Notes under the pieces: model-generated
What the model was told of the DNA's origin: nothing
Database searches by the model: none
Seen by the model: only the letters and a program-made list of their open reading frames with translations
Part shown: one piece after another, positions 1 through 11,670 of the stretch
Position numbering within the stretch: position 1 is the first letter of the stretch
Layout: each line of letters begins with the position of its first letter
From: Helicostylum pulchrum
Taxonomy: Eukaryota > Mucoromycota > Mucoromycetes > Mucorales > Mucoraceae
Assembly (NCBI GenBank): GCA_025677825.1
Contig: JAIXMO010000033.1
Coordinates: forward strand, 62,001-126,000
Reading direction: 5' to 3'
DNA: 64,000 nucleotides
Position numbers and translations under genes: made by a program

Positions 1-284
1 GTAAATAAACAGATGATCGAATGACTGGGACTAACAAAATTGTTCTCAATTGGGAATCAGTAAAAACAAGAACCAGTCTTTATTTGTATATTTCACAGTA
101 ATACAGTAAAACTTCATTTGTGATACCAAACAGGTTTGATTGCTCACTCAATTCCATTGGTTAGATTTTCATTATCTGCCTTTTTTTTAAGCTTTTTTTA
201 TATATATGTGTATGTACGGGCTGAGCTCAGATCACCTAATATTATTACTTTATATACAGGACGAAACCTGCTTCTAATGTCAAT

Positions 285-640
285 ATGAAACACTCCGGCT
301 TGATCCAGGAAGGGTATCCGTCGCATTGTTACCCGACCGACTACAAGAGCAGTCGACGTAAAAAAAAACCGAGACCTACGAAGAATAAAAGCCTATTTAC
401 GTCCAGGAATTGTAATAGGTCACTTCATCAGTTTCTTAAAAATGAGCCTTGATGATACGAATAAGTGTCCGCGTATTATATAGTCATAGATAATGCGCCA
501 ATTCACACACACACAAACTGTAAGGGAGTATTTTGAATATTGAGGATATAAATGTGTAGGTCTTCCTACTTACTATTTGGGACTTAATACAATAGAGCAG
601 CCCTGGACAGTGGCAGAAAGTCACGTTCTCAAAAAATAAT
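285..640 (+). pseudogene. Relic of a DDE (Tc1/mariner-like) transposase
   Basis: A decayed C-terminal part of a transposase can be read by switching frames. It starts with a Lys/Arg-rich linker (about 330-395). Then come a GIVIGHFISFLK-like segment near 406, the catalytic-Asp block DNAPIH at 489-506, and GLPTYYLGLNTIEQPW at about 559-607, matching the YSPxLNPIEQxW block that carries the last acidic residue. The same blocks occur in the same order in the better preserved copy at 12412-13734. Several stops and frameshifts separate the blocks and the N-terminal half with the HTH and first Asp is missing. It is therefore an old, non-functional fragment. I saw no terminal repeats. Confidence 0.75.
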
Positions 641-1940
641 TACGTAAGCCTACAACAGGGTGAAAAAAGGTTAATAAAAATAAGCAGGCAGCTCATATTC
701 AGCTTTATTTATGGTTTTATCTATACTTTCATGTAAAACAAGTACACCAAATGTCATCTTATACTCGGACACATTTATAGTTTGTTAAATACGTTGTGAC
801 AACGGGTTTGTAGACGTGTGCCTATGTATAAAAATGATTGAATTGAATGCGTACGGACGTATATAGTCAAAATGATGAGAGAACCGCTTACTGTGAAATC
901 TTTATTCCAATCTTTAAATAATTTGGTAATACAACCAAAAAACTGTGCTATGTTTCTAAAACAATCAAATTTAGATTAAATATCAAAATAGCATGATGAG
1001 ATGGCACATTCGTATCCCTGAGTCAAAATAAATAGTCTGTTCCAATCTTTGTTCAGTATCGCAGGTCTATTAAATCGTTTGTCGATAGTAAGCGAAAAAT
1101 ACATTAATATGTGAATATAATTATTTACATACTCAACAACTTGCTAACTCTATCGGTTGTGTCTATCTCCATGTTTATTCGTGTCCTCCAGACATTTGCC
1201 AACTCCCTTGTATTGTCAATACTTATTCCTGAACTATAAATAGGCAAGTCTTCAGGAAATTCTTGATACGCGGTTAATTCACACGGTCGATTAAAAAATC
1301 TGAAGTATTACTTACCTTTATATATAGCGGTTACTTTAAGAAGAGCCATATAGGGCGAACATATAAAACGAAAGACAAAAAACAATAAAAGCAAAAAAAA
1401 AACGAAACGAAGTAATAAAGACAAAGATAAAAAAAAAGATAAAAAAAAAGAAAGGTTGATAAAATAGGCGTAATTCATGTGACATTCACGACGTATTTAT
1501 ACTACAAGTTGTTTCATAATACTCGTATTGCGTGGATAAACGAGCGAGCACGCGAAAAAAATACTAAAATACATGACACTTTTTTACCTTGTCTGTTATG
1601 AACATACTCAACTAGCAGTAATATCTGTACACGGCTTGAATCATTCTGGTTTCGCCCGTTTTCGTATCTTGTAACTTTTGTGTTTGGTCCAGGTTTTTTT
1701 TAAAAACTGGAGCTCAGAAACTACTCAATTGCTCATCAATTGCTCATAATAAAACCCTTTTTTCTCGCGTACTTTAATCTGCTCCTCAATTAAGTGGTGT
1801 AGCAAGACATTTTTCTTATATTGCTGACATCATCTTTCGTCTTTATCTGGCGGGGAAATATGAAGGTTTCTGAACCAAGGGGTGAATTTTTTTTTTATAT
1901 TTCTTCTTTTTCAAAATACTTGTACTAAAAAAAACTCACG
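641..1940. other. Intergenic, AT-rich, upstream of NDUFS6
   Basis: No open frame longer than about 60 codons with coding character is visible on either strand. The last 150 bases before the NDUFS6 start are T-rich, as expected for a fungal promoter. A short direct repeat (caattgctcat, two copies) lies at about 1727-1748. Nothing else is recognised. Confidence 0.6.
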
Positions 1941-2560
1941 ATGCTTAGACTTTCAGTTCAACGTTTGAGTACCACCACTCTTCGCAAAACCTCAGTTAAG
2001 AGCGTTGCTGCTTACACCACATCTATGCAACCTTCTTCTAAGCCTGTCGGTGTCGATATCCAACAAGCTGAGAACCGTGTTACAACCTGGTCAAAGTCTC
2101 AACGTTCCAAGGTTGATGCTTTCTCTGGACCTCGTTTCGAGCAAACCGATCTCAACGCTCAGGTAATGACGAATCCTCTCTTTTTTTTATAGATGGAATT
2201 TTCGTCAAATTGACATGAATTTTTTTTCTTTCTGTAGCCTAACCCTATGGCTGCTATTGAACTTATTGCTGAAGAGCCTGTTAGATTTGTTACTGAACGT
2301 GTCACTCATTGTGATGGTGGTAAGTTGTTCAAAGGGGCAGTTGGAATATATTTATTGAATGTTTTTATTTTTATTAGGCGGTGGATCTTTAGGTCACCCC
2401 AAGATTTTTATTAACTTGGATAAACCTGGACCTCATGCTTGTACCTATTGTAAGTAAACCGGATAGATATCTTTTGTGATTAGATTTCTTTTTTATTTAT
2501 TCATTTGTTTTTAATTTAGGTGGTATTCGTTTCGAAAAGCCTGAAGGTCATCACCATTAG
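1941..2560 (+). CDS. NDUFS6: NADH:ubiquinone oxidoreductase Fe-S protein 6 (complex I 13 kDa subunit)
   Basis: Accessory subunit of mitochondrial complex I, in the peripheral arm, carrying a small zinc site. Four exons are inferred: 1941-2162, 2238-2319, 2378-2449 and 2520-2560, giving 138 residues. The N terminus is rich in Arg, Ser and Thr with no acidic residue in the first 25, typical of a mitochondrial presequence. The C-terminal half holds the family block [20 protein letters not shown] followed by CTYCGIRF. The conserved Cys (HCDG), His (LGHP) and CxxC-type Cys pair form the zinc ligands known for this family. Length fits fungal homologues with their presequence. It converges on the kinase gene at 2882. 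Every splice join keeps the frame, so I am confident of the model. Confidence 0.95.
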
Positions 2561-2881
2561 ACAGTTTTTTTTTTTGTAAAGAAAAAGAAGACAAATTTAC
2601 CATTGATTAAAAAAAAACATTAAATATACAACAAAACGAATGATATCAAAAAAAGTCTGACAGTTTACTGACTTGTGTAATGGAATTACATCAATTAAGT
2701 AGACCTTTTTTTTTTTTGCATGATTTATGCTTGTTTTTTTCTACGAGTTGCAGGATCAGAAAGGTTAAAACTATAAAAAAAAAAAAGAGTGAATACGGAT
2801 AGTCTTTTTTTACTTTTTATTTTGTTTTACATGAATATGGTATTTTTTTATCCTTTTTTTTTATAATAACAAAAGAAAATA

Positions 2882-4396
2882 TTAATGTCTTCTTTGCTTT
2901 GTCTTTCTACGATCGAATTCATGAGAAGCTTCATATTTTGGTAAACTACAGAGAGAGAGTTAGCTAAAAAGAAAAAATTAATATGGGTATGGACTTACTC
3001 TGTAGGATCGGCAGGCAAAGGAGCAGAATAGAAATAATCATGCTCTAAAGCTTCCAAAGCCGTTAAACGCTTAGCAGGATCAAGCACAAGTAATTTATCG
3101 ATTAAATCAGCCGCGAGCGGATCGAAATGCAAGTATTCATCACGTACACGCCTAGAACTTGTTTCGAATTTAATTTTATGAGCATCTGGGAGCGACTCCC
3201 AGTTTGGCATATTGTCGTTGGTAGGCGATCCGCATAATTGAAAGATCTTTTTTAACTGATCGATATCGTCTTGACCTTGTAAAATAGGTCTTGACTTTAA
3301 TAGTTCACCAAACACACATCCAACACCCCACATATCAATCGCACTGGTATATCTCTTTTCACCAAGGAAAAGCTCTGGTGGTCTGTACCATCTAGTAACC
3401 ACACAATTCGTGTATTCCTTGTTGTCATCTTCAATTCCACGAGCTAAACCGAAATCTGCAATTTGTAAGATACCCTCGTTGTTGATAAGTAAATTCGCAG
3501 CTATTTTACAGCATTTTAGTATTTTTGTTTTAATTATTATGGCCTCCTTTTTTTTTACCTTTCATATCACGATGAAGAATACGATTCTATACAGACAAAA
3601 ACAATAAATTAATTCGATATTTCCAATTAATTACAATATATACTTTACATGATGCAAATAAGCTGTTCCTTCCAATAATTGCTTCAAGTACGTTTTGATT
3701 TGTGGTGGTGTCAATCTAACTTTAGGATTATCTAATAAACCTGCCAAATCGTGATCCATGTAAGGAAATACCATGTATATACTTCCTTTTTCTATACACG
3801 CAATAAAAATAAGTAATTGTAGTTATGTACACACAATAAAAGAAAAAATTACCTCTTTCTACTGCAATATCAGTTAGTGGTACAATGTTCTTATGATTCA
3901 ATTGCTTTAGAATCTTTATTTCGCGAATGGCAGTGATTGGAATCTATTTTTTTAAAAAAAAAGAATTAGGTTTTCATTAACCAAAAAAGATAATAATAAT
4001 AATAATAAACACGTACTCCTTCTTTCTCATTGTGCATCAGAATTCTTTTTAAAGCTACCAAGTTGTTATTTTGTCTGTCTTTTGCTTTATGTACTTCACT
4101 ATAAAAATCAATTTATATTTTTTTGTTCTTGTTGGGGGGGGGGGATTTAGAGAGTTTTTTTTTAGAAATACTTACCCAAAAGTACCTTCACCAAGCTTGT
4201 CTAAAAATTCATAATCAGTGATCCTTGAACATCCTTTAAACTTGCGTTGATTTCTGGCGTTATGTGATGGACGATAGGCAGGAGAAGCAGAAGCAGACCA
4301 GGCAGGGGATGAGTTGTTAAGTGGTGAGCCCTCGTACCTCCTCTTCATACTAGACCGTCTATCGTCTTCTTTTATATCGTGATACGCTCGCTTCAT
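2882..4396 (-). CDS. CDK9: CDK9/Bur1-type cyclin-dependent kinase
   Basis: Catalytic subunit of a P-TEFb/Bur1-like kinase that phosphorylates RNA polymerase II CTD and elongation factors in the nucleus. Seven exons are inferred: 4396-4176, 4098-4017, 3943-3853, 3791-3649, 3586-3559, 3500-2999 and 2945-2882, giving 376 residues. Seen in the protein: a basic 60-residue N-terminal tail, the glycine loop LGEGTFGEV (about 68-76), a PITAIRE cyclin-binding helix (103-109), catalytic HRDMKAANLL (Asp186), DFG (204-206) and the T-loop YTN with activating Thr219. The stretches [12 protein letters not shown] and VDPAKRL-type C-lobe motifs are also present. CDK12 also has PITAIRE, but the short length, [10 protein letters not shown] and PILQG favour CDK9/Bur1. 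Exon 5 is only 28 nt. A frame extension upstream to 4468 exists but runs toward the neighbour's promoter, so the ATG at 4396 was chosen. Confidence 0.92.
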
Positions 4397-4549
4397 ATAA
4401 TGTGTTTTCGTTATAAAAAAAAGCAAATAAAAAATGTTTTTTAAAAAGAAAAGTTGGTTAAACAACAATATGTGACCGTTTTGGCTTATAAAACAGAGAG
4501 GGAAATCAGCTTTTTCCTTTTTTCTCTTTTTCTTTTTAAAGAATTAATT
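4397..4549. promoter_or_regulatory. Divergent promoter between CDK9 and the 4550 gene
   Basis: Only 153 bases separate the two start codons, so both genes must share this region. A TATAAAA box lies at 4487-4493, about 57 bases before the ATG at 4550 and correctly oriented for that gene. It is followed by a pyrimidine-rich tract (4511-4538), a common fungal start-site context. No obvious TATA box serves the kinase. Confidence 0.5.
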
Positions 4550-5344
4550 ATGACTCAAAGTTCTACCGACGATTCCGATAGAAAGGAAGCTGCAAAGTTC
4601 TATTCAAAGTGGATGAATGGTGGCAATAAAGATGAAAATTGGGATGAAGTTTGCTTACAGTGGTGTAAGCAGCAAAGTGCTGCTCGTAAAGATCAAAAGG
4701 ATCCCAATTGTTCGATGCTTTGCTTTAGAAGTCCTACCACTACCACTGCGCAAGATACGAATCAATTAAGTGACGAAAAGTCTTGGAATCCTCTTAAAGG
4801 ATATAGTGTTCTCGTCGTTAACGGTAAAGAAGGCTGCGTTAGTCATATCGACGGTAAAAACAACAAATAGCACGGTGAATTATACATTATAGTACTTGTG
4901 CTAACTACATATTTTTAAACAAAATAGAAATGAAGCATGCAAAAGAATCCGAAAGGTACAATTAATTTTTTGCTGGAGTATATCATCTAGTATGATGTTG
5001 CTAACCTATTTATTTACAAATAGCATGAATGAAAAAATTGCAACTGCGCCCACAAAATACACAATTGATCTTGGAAATATATGGAGCGAAGCTGGCGTAG
5101 GAGGTAAGCAAATATTTGTAAACTAGTTATGTAAGTACTTAAAAAAAAATTAGTCAAGTACGTCTTTGACAAGAAAGTAGTACCAATGTATAACTCTACT
5201 GTTGAACAAGCTTCTGAATGGACAAAGGGTCCTGAGGCAGCACAAATGAAAGAGTATGTAAAGGAAAAGACAGATGTCTTGTACAAACAAGTCTTTCGAA
5301 CCGCCCCTCCTTCTACTATTAAACCCGAAGATGAAAAGAAATAA
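4550..5344 (+). CDS. Unrecognised 200-residue protein, four exons
   Basis: I do not recognise the family. The exons are inferred as 4550-4853, 4928-4955 (28 nt), 5024-5103 and 5154-5344. All joins keep frame, and intron 2 has a good CTAAC branch site at about 5001. The N-terminal half contains a Trp/Cys-containing segment (FYSKWMNGG, then CLQWCKQQ and CSMLCF, residues about 18-63). The C-terminal half is charged and helical-looking (DLGNIWSEAG, then KYVFDKK, EWTKGPEAAQMKEYVKEK). It has no signal peptide and no strong membrane segment. Without splicing the first exon would read 106 codons to a stop at 4870, so a truncated intron-retention product is possible. It converges on the PX gene, leaving only 90 bases between stop codons. 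Confidence 0.7.
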
Positions 5345-5434
5345 AATAAAAACACTCCTTTTTGGCACTCTGATAAATATAAGTTCTTTTTTTTATTTTA
5401 ATTATATACAAGATATGAAAAATGATGCTTTTTT

Positions 5435-7782
5435 TTAACCTAGAATGGGTTTGATAATACGTTCAATGACTTGTAATATCAAAACTCTATTTAATTCTGT
5501 ATTTTGACATCTAGCCCATATACGATCCATGGCCGTATTACAGTTTTGGTCTCCAATAAGCTGTCGTACCGCGTTCGGAATAACTTGGCTCATCAACAAG
5601 GATCTCGCCAACTGTTTACTTTTTTCTTTATCTTCTTCTGTGCGGGTTGTTTGTTCTTTACCCTCCAACATCCATTTTCCTTCAGGCCAGAACTGGTCGC
5701 CTAGTTTATTCAGCATGCTGACAATGGCGTCGGGGGACATATACTCGTTTACAAAATCAGAGTATTGTTCAGAAATAAATTCTGCGTACGTTCTACGCAC
5801 AATCTCTCGTAACAGGTTTAAAATCGATCTTCTCATCCATGCCTTATTGTTCGTAGACGTCAGGTTGAATATCTCTACAATCAGCGCGTACGTTGTTTCA
5901 ATCAGCAGTTCGACGTCCATAGCCGATAGTGCTTTATTGGTAATAGGGGTATCTCGACGCGATGGTGGTTTTGTAGGCTCAATTTCCTCTGGCTCAGAGC
6001 TTTGCTTTGATGATTCGTTTTCGTCCGTAGGAGAATCCGATTTTGATAAACTGCTGTGGATACTAGATATAGAACCTGTTCTTGTCTTTGACGTAAACCA
6101 TTGATCCGAACTACTCCTTTCATCGTCTAATTTAAGTGAACTAATGCTGTTACGCGAGAACAACGATCGAGAGCGGCCATTGTTTTCTGCTTCTTCTTTA
6201 AACTCTTGTGCAAACGGTATAACAGTACCATCATTACCTACTTCAGATCGTCGTTCCTTTCGTAAGAAGGGCAAGATAATGGGGTCCGTACCCAGTTCAC
6301 CGTCTTGTACCACGGCATCAATAAACCGCTCTAATGATTGACCCACAGCCTCTAAAGGGAACCTCTTCTTTTGTTGCGAAGAAGGTTTTAGCCAAGATTT
6401 AGGAGCATCCAGGGGTAATCTCAATTGAAGCTTGGTGGCTCGCTTTGAATGTCTTGCATAGAGGATGGAATTAAAAGTTTCAAAATCAGCGTAGGACCTG
6501 GTAATGACATAGCCGCCACCTTCTGAACCAGCGTGGTCTTCCATGGCTGGTCGTTCGATTTGGATAATATACACTAGTTCGGATTTGTTAGGGGATTGAT
6601 CACTTTCTTGAGGGGCAGATATATCCATAATAGTAAAATGAACAGAGCCTTGTGGAAATATCATGTTGGGTTTTATATCGGTGTTTGCTCTTTGGGTAAG
6701 TTCTGGTGTACTTGGTGGGGTTACTTCTACTGGATAAACAGCTTCTTCTTCTTCTTTTGCATCGGCAAGTACAGCAGATGCAATTGCTTCAGTTGTCTTG
6801 TTTTTCTTTTCGGAGAGTAACTCAACGATCCAACAATTGAGAAAATCAGGATCGCTTAGGCTGTCCAACATACTACCAAATACAAAATTGGCTAATAGCT
6901 CTTTAAATAAACTCATGAGTAAAAGAGAGTCTCTATCTTGAGCAGGTAATGTTCGTTTTAAAAAGGTTTGGCTGAGGGTACGTAATTGACGATGTTGCTC
7001 CTCTTTTGAAAGTAATTGAGAAAAAGGGGATTGGGGGTTTTGGAGAACATAACGATCGATAGATAATTCAGAGTCTTCTAAAGCTCGACATTCTCGCTAT
7101 AAGGTATATATATTCAGTGATCAGGTTTCATATATATATGAAGTTTTTTTTTTTTAGTGTGTGTATATACCATATGAATAATTAAAGTGTTTGCTACACC
7201 GTATACAGTGGACATGACGATATCATTACGGTCTTGATTTAATAAAATCTTTTCAACGTTTAAAAATACAATATTTAACCTTTCTCGAGCTAATTTTTCA
7301 AAAGTAGGGTCTTTGTGTTCGTTAATAGGAGTCCACCAACTTAAAACAAAATCTCTCATGACATTGTCTAATAGTTGGTTTACGACAATCGTTAAAGGAG
7401 CATAAAATAATTGAACGTCCTTTGCTGGTTCTAGACTATTACTAAACTTTTTTTTTTTTTTTTTTTTTGGAAATAAGTAAATGCATAATTTTAACAAAAA
7501 AAAATATATTCTTATTTTTACCTCTTCAAGAGTACTTTCAGAATAAACTAGATTCTTTTCGTAATTCATGGTTAGTATACCATCGTTGTTATTGAAATAG
7601 AAGGCACCTAATGCAAAACCAACGAAAAGGAACACCAGAAAAAAGTAACCGTCAGTTATTAGTAAGAAAGAATAGATGGCGAGAAAAGAACAGGTCAATG
7701 GAAGTTTCAATTCATAAAGTTCTGGGTCTATGTGAATAAAAGTTTCTAGTAACTGTAGGTATGGTTGAATTAGGTTGGGCAT
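5435..7782 (-). CDS. Membrane-anchored PXA-PX-NexinC protein (Mdm1/SNX13-19 group)
   Basis: Probably a phosphoinositide-binding protein at ER contact sites or endosomes, as for the Mdm1/SNX13/14/19 group. Three exons (7782-7522, 7446-7171, 7096-5435) give 732 residues. Residues about 25-65 form one or two hydrophobic membrane segments. A PXA domain follows from about 95 to 290 (QLLDNVMRDFVLSWW near its start). A PX domain spans about 325-457, with the RSYADFETF block and the proline-rich RLPLDAPKSW loop. A Ser-rich linker comes next, then a Nexin_C domain at about 570-732. No RGS domain is evident between PXA and PX, unlike SNX13/14. Intron 1 contains a 20-base T run (as read on the + strand). 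Identification rests on motif order, not on an alignment. Confidence 0.85.
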
Positions 7783-9169
7783 TGTTTTGATGTATAAACA
7801 AAAAGGGAAAGAAAAAAAAAAAGAAGAGCACAAATGTGCTTTTTTCCCTATTTTTTTTTATAATTATAATGGGTTATTAAAACCCAGTTTGGTTTTCCCT
7901 TTGGTTGCAATACACATGGAACTCCTTAAGTATGAGCAAACCATCTGAACCGTGATTATCAAATCGTTTGTACTGTCCGGCTGATAAATTTTTGTTCTTG
8001 TTCAAAAAAAAAAAATAGGCGCTAGAAAAATGATTGTCAGTTTCAAAAGTTTTACTTGTCTTTTTGATGCTAAGCCGAATCGGTGTTACTTGAGAGATCG
8101 TTTGTTTATCCATATAAAAAGGATTGCCACATGAATTTTAAATAAGTGAGTGAAAAAAAATAGTATGATAAAATAGGACTTTTTTATCTTCTTTTAAAAA
8201 TAAATTCATACACGCGCAAAAATCCCTTTTTATATAGTATGTGCACATCTTTCCAACGAAGCTTTCTCCTGTGGTATGCTGGCTGCAAATAGATACGGCT
8301 CGCTCAAGACTGGAATAACCACCGTAAAATAAAAGGTGAACGCGTCGCACTTTTTTTTAATCCGCCGCGTAAATTGGCCGTGTATAATAATGTATAATAT
8401 GTGTTGTAGTTATCTTTGTGTCGATCGGTATCTTCGCGCGTTGAAACGGCTGTCTTTATGTAAGATATATACTAAAGTTAATAAGTCAATAACTCATATT
8501 TCTATTTTACAATATAATAGGTCCTTGTCGTTTGACTTCCCCATCAATATAATAGATGTTAATTTGTGAATTACATCATATGTAAAGAATGTCAAGGATA
8601 AACTATATACGTATGCATATAAAGACAACCTATTAGCAAAAGTATCAAAAGACGCCCTAATCGGTACGGTATCACATTCGGGTGGACTACAAAGAATCCC
8701 AAAAGAAAAAGAAAAAGATAGCGCATGGTCATCATCGTAGGTAAAGATTTTGATACTGTAATGGATGGTGATATCAATACTAAATTTTTGACGCGTAGTA
8801 AATAGCTTTTAAACCATAATCGGTGCATTCATCGAACAGCCTTATTCCCGAGTTGATTCAAGGTATCCTAGTATCTTTTAAATTGGGGAAGAAAGGGCAC
8901 AGAAAATAATTAAAAGCCATAAGTAATAATAAAGAGGAAGCTTATTCAACTAATTTTGAGACGTGTTTATTTTTAATTTATGAAGAGATTGTATAAAAGC
9001 CTCTAGTCTTCAAGAGTGTTGAATGGAGCGCGTAACACCAGTGAATCTTTGGCAGTGAGCGATTATAAAACTGTAGTATCTCAGTGAGCTTTTTTCTTGT
9101 TTTTCTGCAGCACATTTTGTTAAAAGATTATCCAAATCACTCCTTTCTCTTCATTAGCTCTTTAAAAAT
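7783..9169. other. Intergenic, upstream of the PX gene
   Basis: An uninterrupted 78-codon frame on the minus strand (8113-7877, starting MDKQTISQVTP) is the only frame of note. It has an FFFLNKNKN tract from an A/T run, no known motif and no clear splice sites, so I do not call it a gene. The stretch 8340-9000 holds only short frames. The part 9000-9169 looks like the old promoter of the TMEM209 relic. Confidence 0.5.
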
Positions 9170-10836
9170 ATGTCATACTCTTCATATAACGAGTAAATTT
9201 TCTTCAAGAACTTCCGTATACTTTTGGCACTTTTAGTAACAAATTATATCGTGTTTAACTATGACATTGAACCGGTTATTTATCTCTTTGATTCAACTAT
9301 TTTCAAGGCATTTGGTATGTATTTAATGTAACCGCATTGACATATAAGGTAACTAATTAGAACATAACAGAGATTTTATTATCTCTTTTGTGACTTTACA
9401 ACATTTGGGGTTTAATTAAAGGATTCGTTCTCTAACGCATTAAAAAAGTAAAGATCCCTTACTGGCGCTACTTGTTTGTTCCTGGACCTACTACATTGGT
9501 TATCTGGAATTTATTATTTCTCTTATTCGGTAAGTTATTCGATAAGCTATACGGCGAGCTATTCGGTACACTATTTGGTAAGAAACCAGTTGAAGCTGCC
9601 AAATCATCAACTCCTACCACGGCTGAAAAACTCAAAAACAAACAATTATTCGCTGGCTTCCTTGGCGACTATTAACAACGCGATGCTTCTACAACTTACC
9701 CTAGTGTTTCATTCTTTCCCGCTGCCACCACTGCAACACATACTAACAGTAGTATGTTTTTTTGACACTTTTGGTAATCCTATTAAACCTAAAGAATCAA
9801 TCACAATCAAAGGGTTAGATTACTTTTCAACAAAGGTGCTACAGCCAGTAAATTAGCTGCATATAGTAATCCTAATGATTCTTTTACCGGTATTATTCCT
9901 AAACTTCGTTGCTGCCGTCCCATCCCACCGCCACTTGTACCTTCTGCTTCTAGATCACGTCTTTTATGGCACTTGAACCCTACTCCCAAAGTAATCGATG
10001 GCTTTCGAATTGAACAGGTAAAAAAATAAAATATTATTTGATGATGATGACGATGTACACATACTTATTTATTTTAAAAAATTTATAGATACTCGCTTTA
10101 AGAAAGAATTGGAATAAGTTTAATAGTCACTCTTCTAGCGTCTACTACAATAAAATTACATATGTATCTATACACTTGTTATATTATAAACCTTTTTGAC
10201 TGATATTTTATTATTTTTGTAGGAATTATATGAAAAAATATTCAAACCTTTAGCAATGTCTATTTGTTACTTCACAGCTATTCTTGCTCGTGAGAAACAA
10301 ACTATTGCCAGATGCCCTCCTGCCACCTTGGGTCTTTCATTAATTTTCCCTGGATTTAATGTGAGTATACATAAATACAATTAGAGTTTGGATAGACTTA
10401 CAAAATATTTTGATATGTGTAGAGTAAGTCAGTATTTACACTTTCGGAAGTAGTCAATTTTATCATTTTAGAAAATTATGAAAGTGCAGACGCAAAGCAA
10501 TATGTTATGGATCGAATTTTAGATCTCTCTTGCAGTAATAAATTGAATGGTTACAGATTCACCCCTGAGAGCGAAGGAATGCCTAAAGACACAGAGGTAA
10601 TAAATAGATAAATAATAACAAAAGGGTTGAAATTTTAATTATTGTAATGTAGATTATTATGCACATTCTCTGTGCCTTTTTAAGCATTAAAGAACCCAGA
10701 GTTATTCCTCCTCTCGTTCAGGTAAGTATAAACAATTGCAAGGAACGTTATGATTTTAATTCTCATTTTTCTTCTTCTTCTAGTCTGACGCGGACTTGTT
10801 CAAGTTCTTGCTCGTTTACTTCGACATAACACCAGA
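9170..10836 (+). pseudogene. Broken TMEM209 (cytochrome b561 N-terminal domain family) homologue
   Basis: TMEM209 is a nuclear-envelope membrane protein family (Pfam CytochromB561_N). The relic keeps recognisable pieces in order. There are two hydrophobic segments (LLALLVTNYIVFNYDIEPV near 9220; YLFVPGPTTLVIW near 9480), a Ser/Pro-rich middle, and the soluble part: SRLLWHLNPTPKVIDGF (near 9960), ILALRKNWNKF (near 10090), IARCPPATLGLSLIFPGFN (near 10300), YVMDRILDLSCSN, then PKDTEIIMHILCAF (near 10590-10680). Introns with GT..AG ends still separate the 3' pieces. It is dead: an in-frame TAA at codon 9 (9194-9196), a further stop before KKVKIPYW, a stop after LGDY with frame changes through 9675-9840, and the usual C terminus is missing. 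Confidence 0.8.
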
Positions 10837-11319
10837 GTAAGTTATTTGACGTACTGGTTTTTTTTTTACTTGTAAAGAATATTCTAATAGTTATTTTTTC
10901 TACATACTAGCATGAGCGTTTGCTCTCGCTTTTTTAATAGGTAAATTCCGACCATCAAAAACTATGATTGCTACAACCTTTTGAAAGCGTAGCATTTTCA
11001 CCATGTTCACGAAATACACAACATAACTATATATAAATATATAAGACATACAACTAAGAAAGCCTTTGCTCACAATTCAGGTAAAGCGTAGTCGAAAGCC
11101 CAAAAACGTAAAGCTGAAGTGCTCGAAAACCTTTACTCTAAACGCATCTTGTAGCGACTGCTACACACGCTACTCAGGATTCGACGGTGTACAGAGCTAT
11201 AAAAACACATAATGTTAATTGAAACTAGTAAATAATGTGTGTAGATTGTTTACCTTCACAAACAGTACATTTTTTTAAATTATCAAAAATAATTAAATGC
11301 AAATGATTGTATCGCCCTT
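10837..11319. other. Decayed DNA between two relics
   Basis: No intact gene. A short coding-like stretch at about 11060-11150 (KAFAHNSGKA, then QKRKAEVLENLYSKRI) is interrupted by stops and may belong to the following relic. The expected C-terminal exon of TMEM209 was not found here. Confidence 0.4.
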
Positions 11320-11670
11320 CTTGTTGAAAGACACAAGAAAATGGGTTCTTAAATCTGGCAGAAGAGTAGAAGATGTTATCTATGAGGAAGCAAAAGCTTT
11401 TTGTATGAACAGTAAGTATTTTAGAGTTAATAATCGATAACTGAAGCTGCAATCAAAACTAATAAACTATTATTATATAATCCCTACCACTCTTATGTTA
11501 TTTCCCTTGAGGGTGATAATTTAAATGTTATTTTTACTAAAGAAGAAGTACAAGAAATGACTGCCGCAAGCGGAATAGAGGATATCGAAGCTGCCTTTCC
11601 TGAAGATTTGAATGAAATCTTGAACAAGTTAGAGAAAAAGGTATTACATTTAAAAGGTTCGCATATTTAA
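11320..11670 (+). pseudogene. Fragment of a mucoralean PD-(D/E)XK-like family protein (N-terminal region)
   Basis: The readable pieces are WVLKSGRRVEDVIYEEAKAF (near 11342) and YNPYHSYVISLEGDNLNVIFTKEE, followed by an acidic helix ending NEILNKLEKK. They match the order and spacing of the better copy at 14641-16107, which has CKWILSTGKVVDDIMRQ, HPVHSMILD and FFTETELNEI. One frame change or a short intron falls between the first two pieces (about 11415-11450), and there is no nuclease-like half downstream. I call it a truncated relic. Family identity is by comparison within this window and by recollection of similar mucoralean proteins. Confidence 0.55.

Noticed and set aside
5529..6104. 191-codon plus-strand frame
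   Set aside because: Antisense to the conserved PX/Nexin_C coding exon; no independent motif.
8138..8828. Several 70-80 codon frames around 8.1-8.8 kb
   Set aside because: Random-looking composition, no splice partners, no family match.
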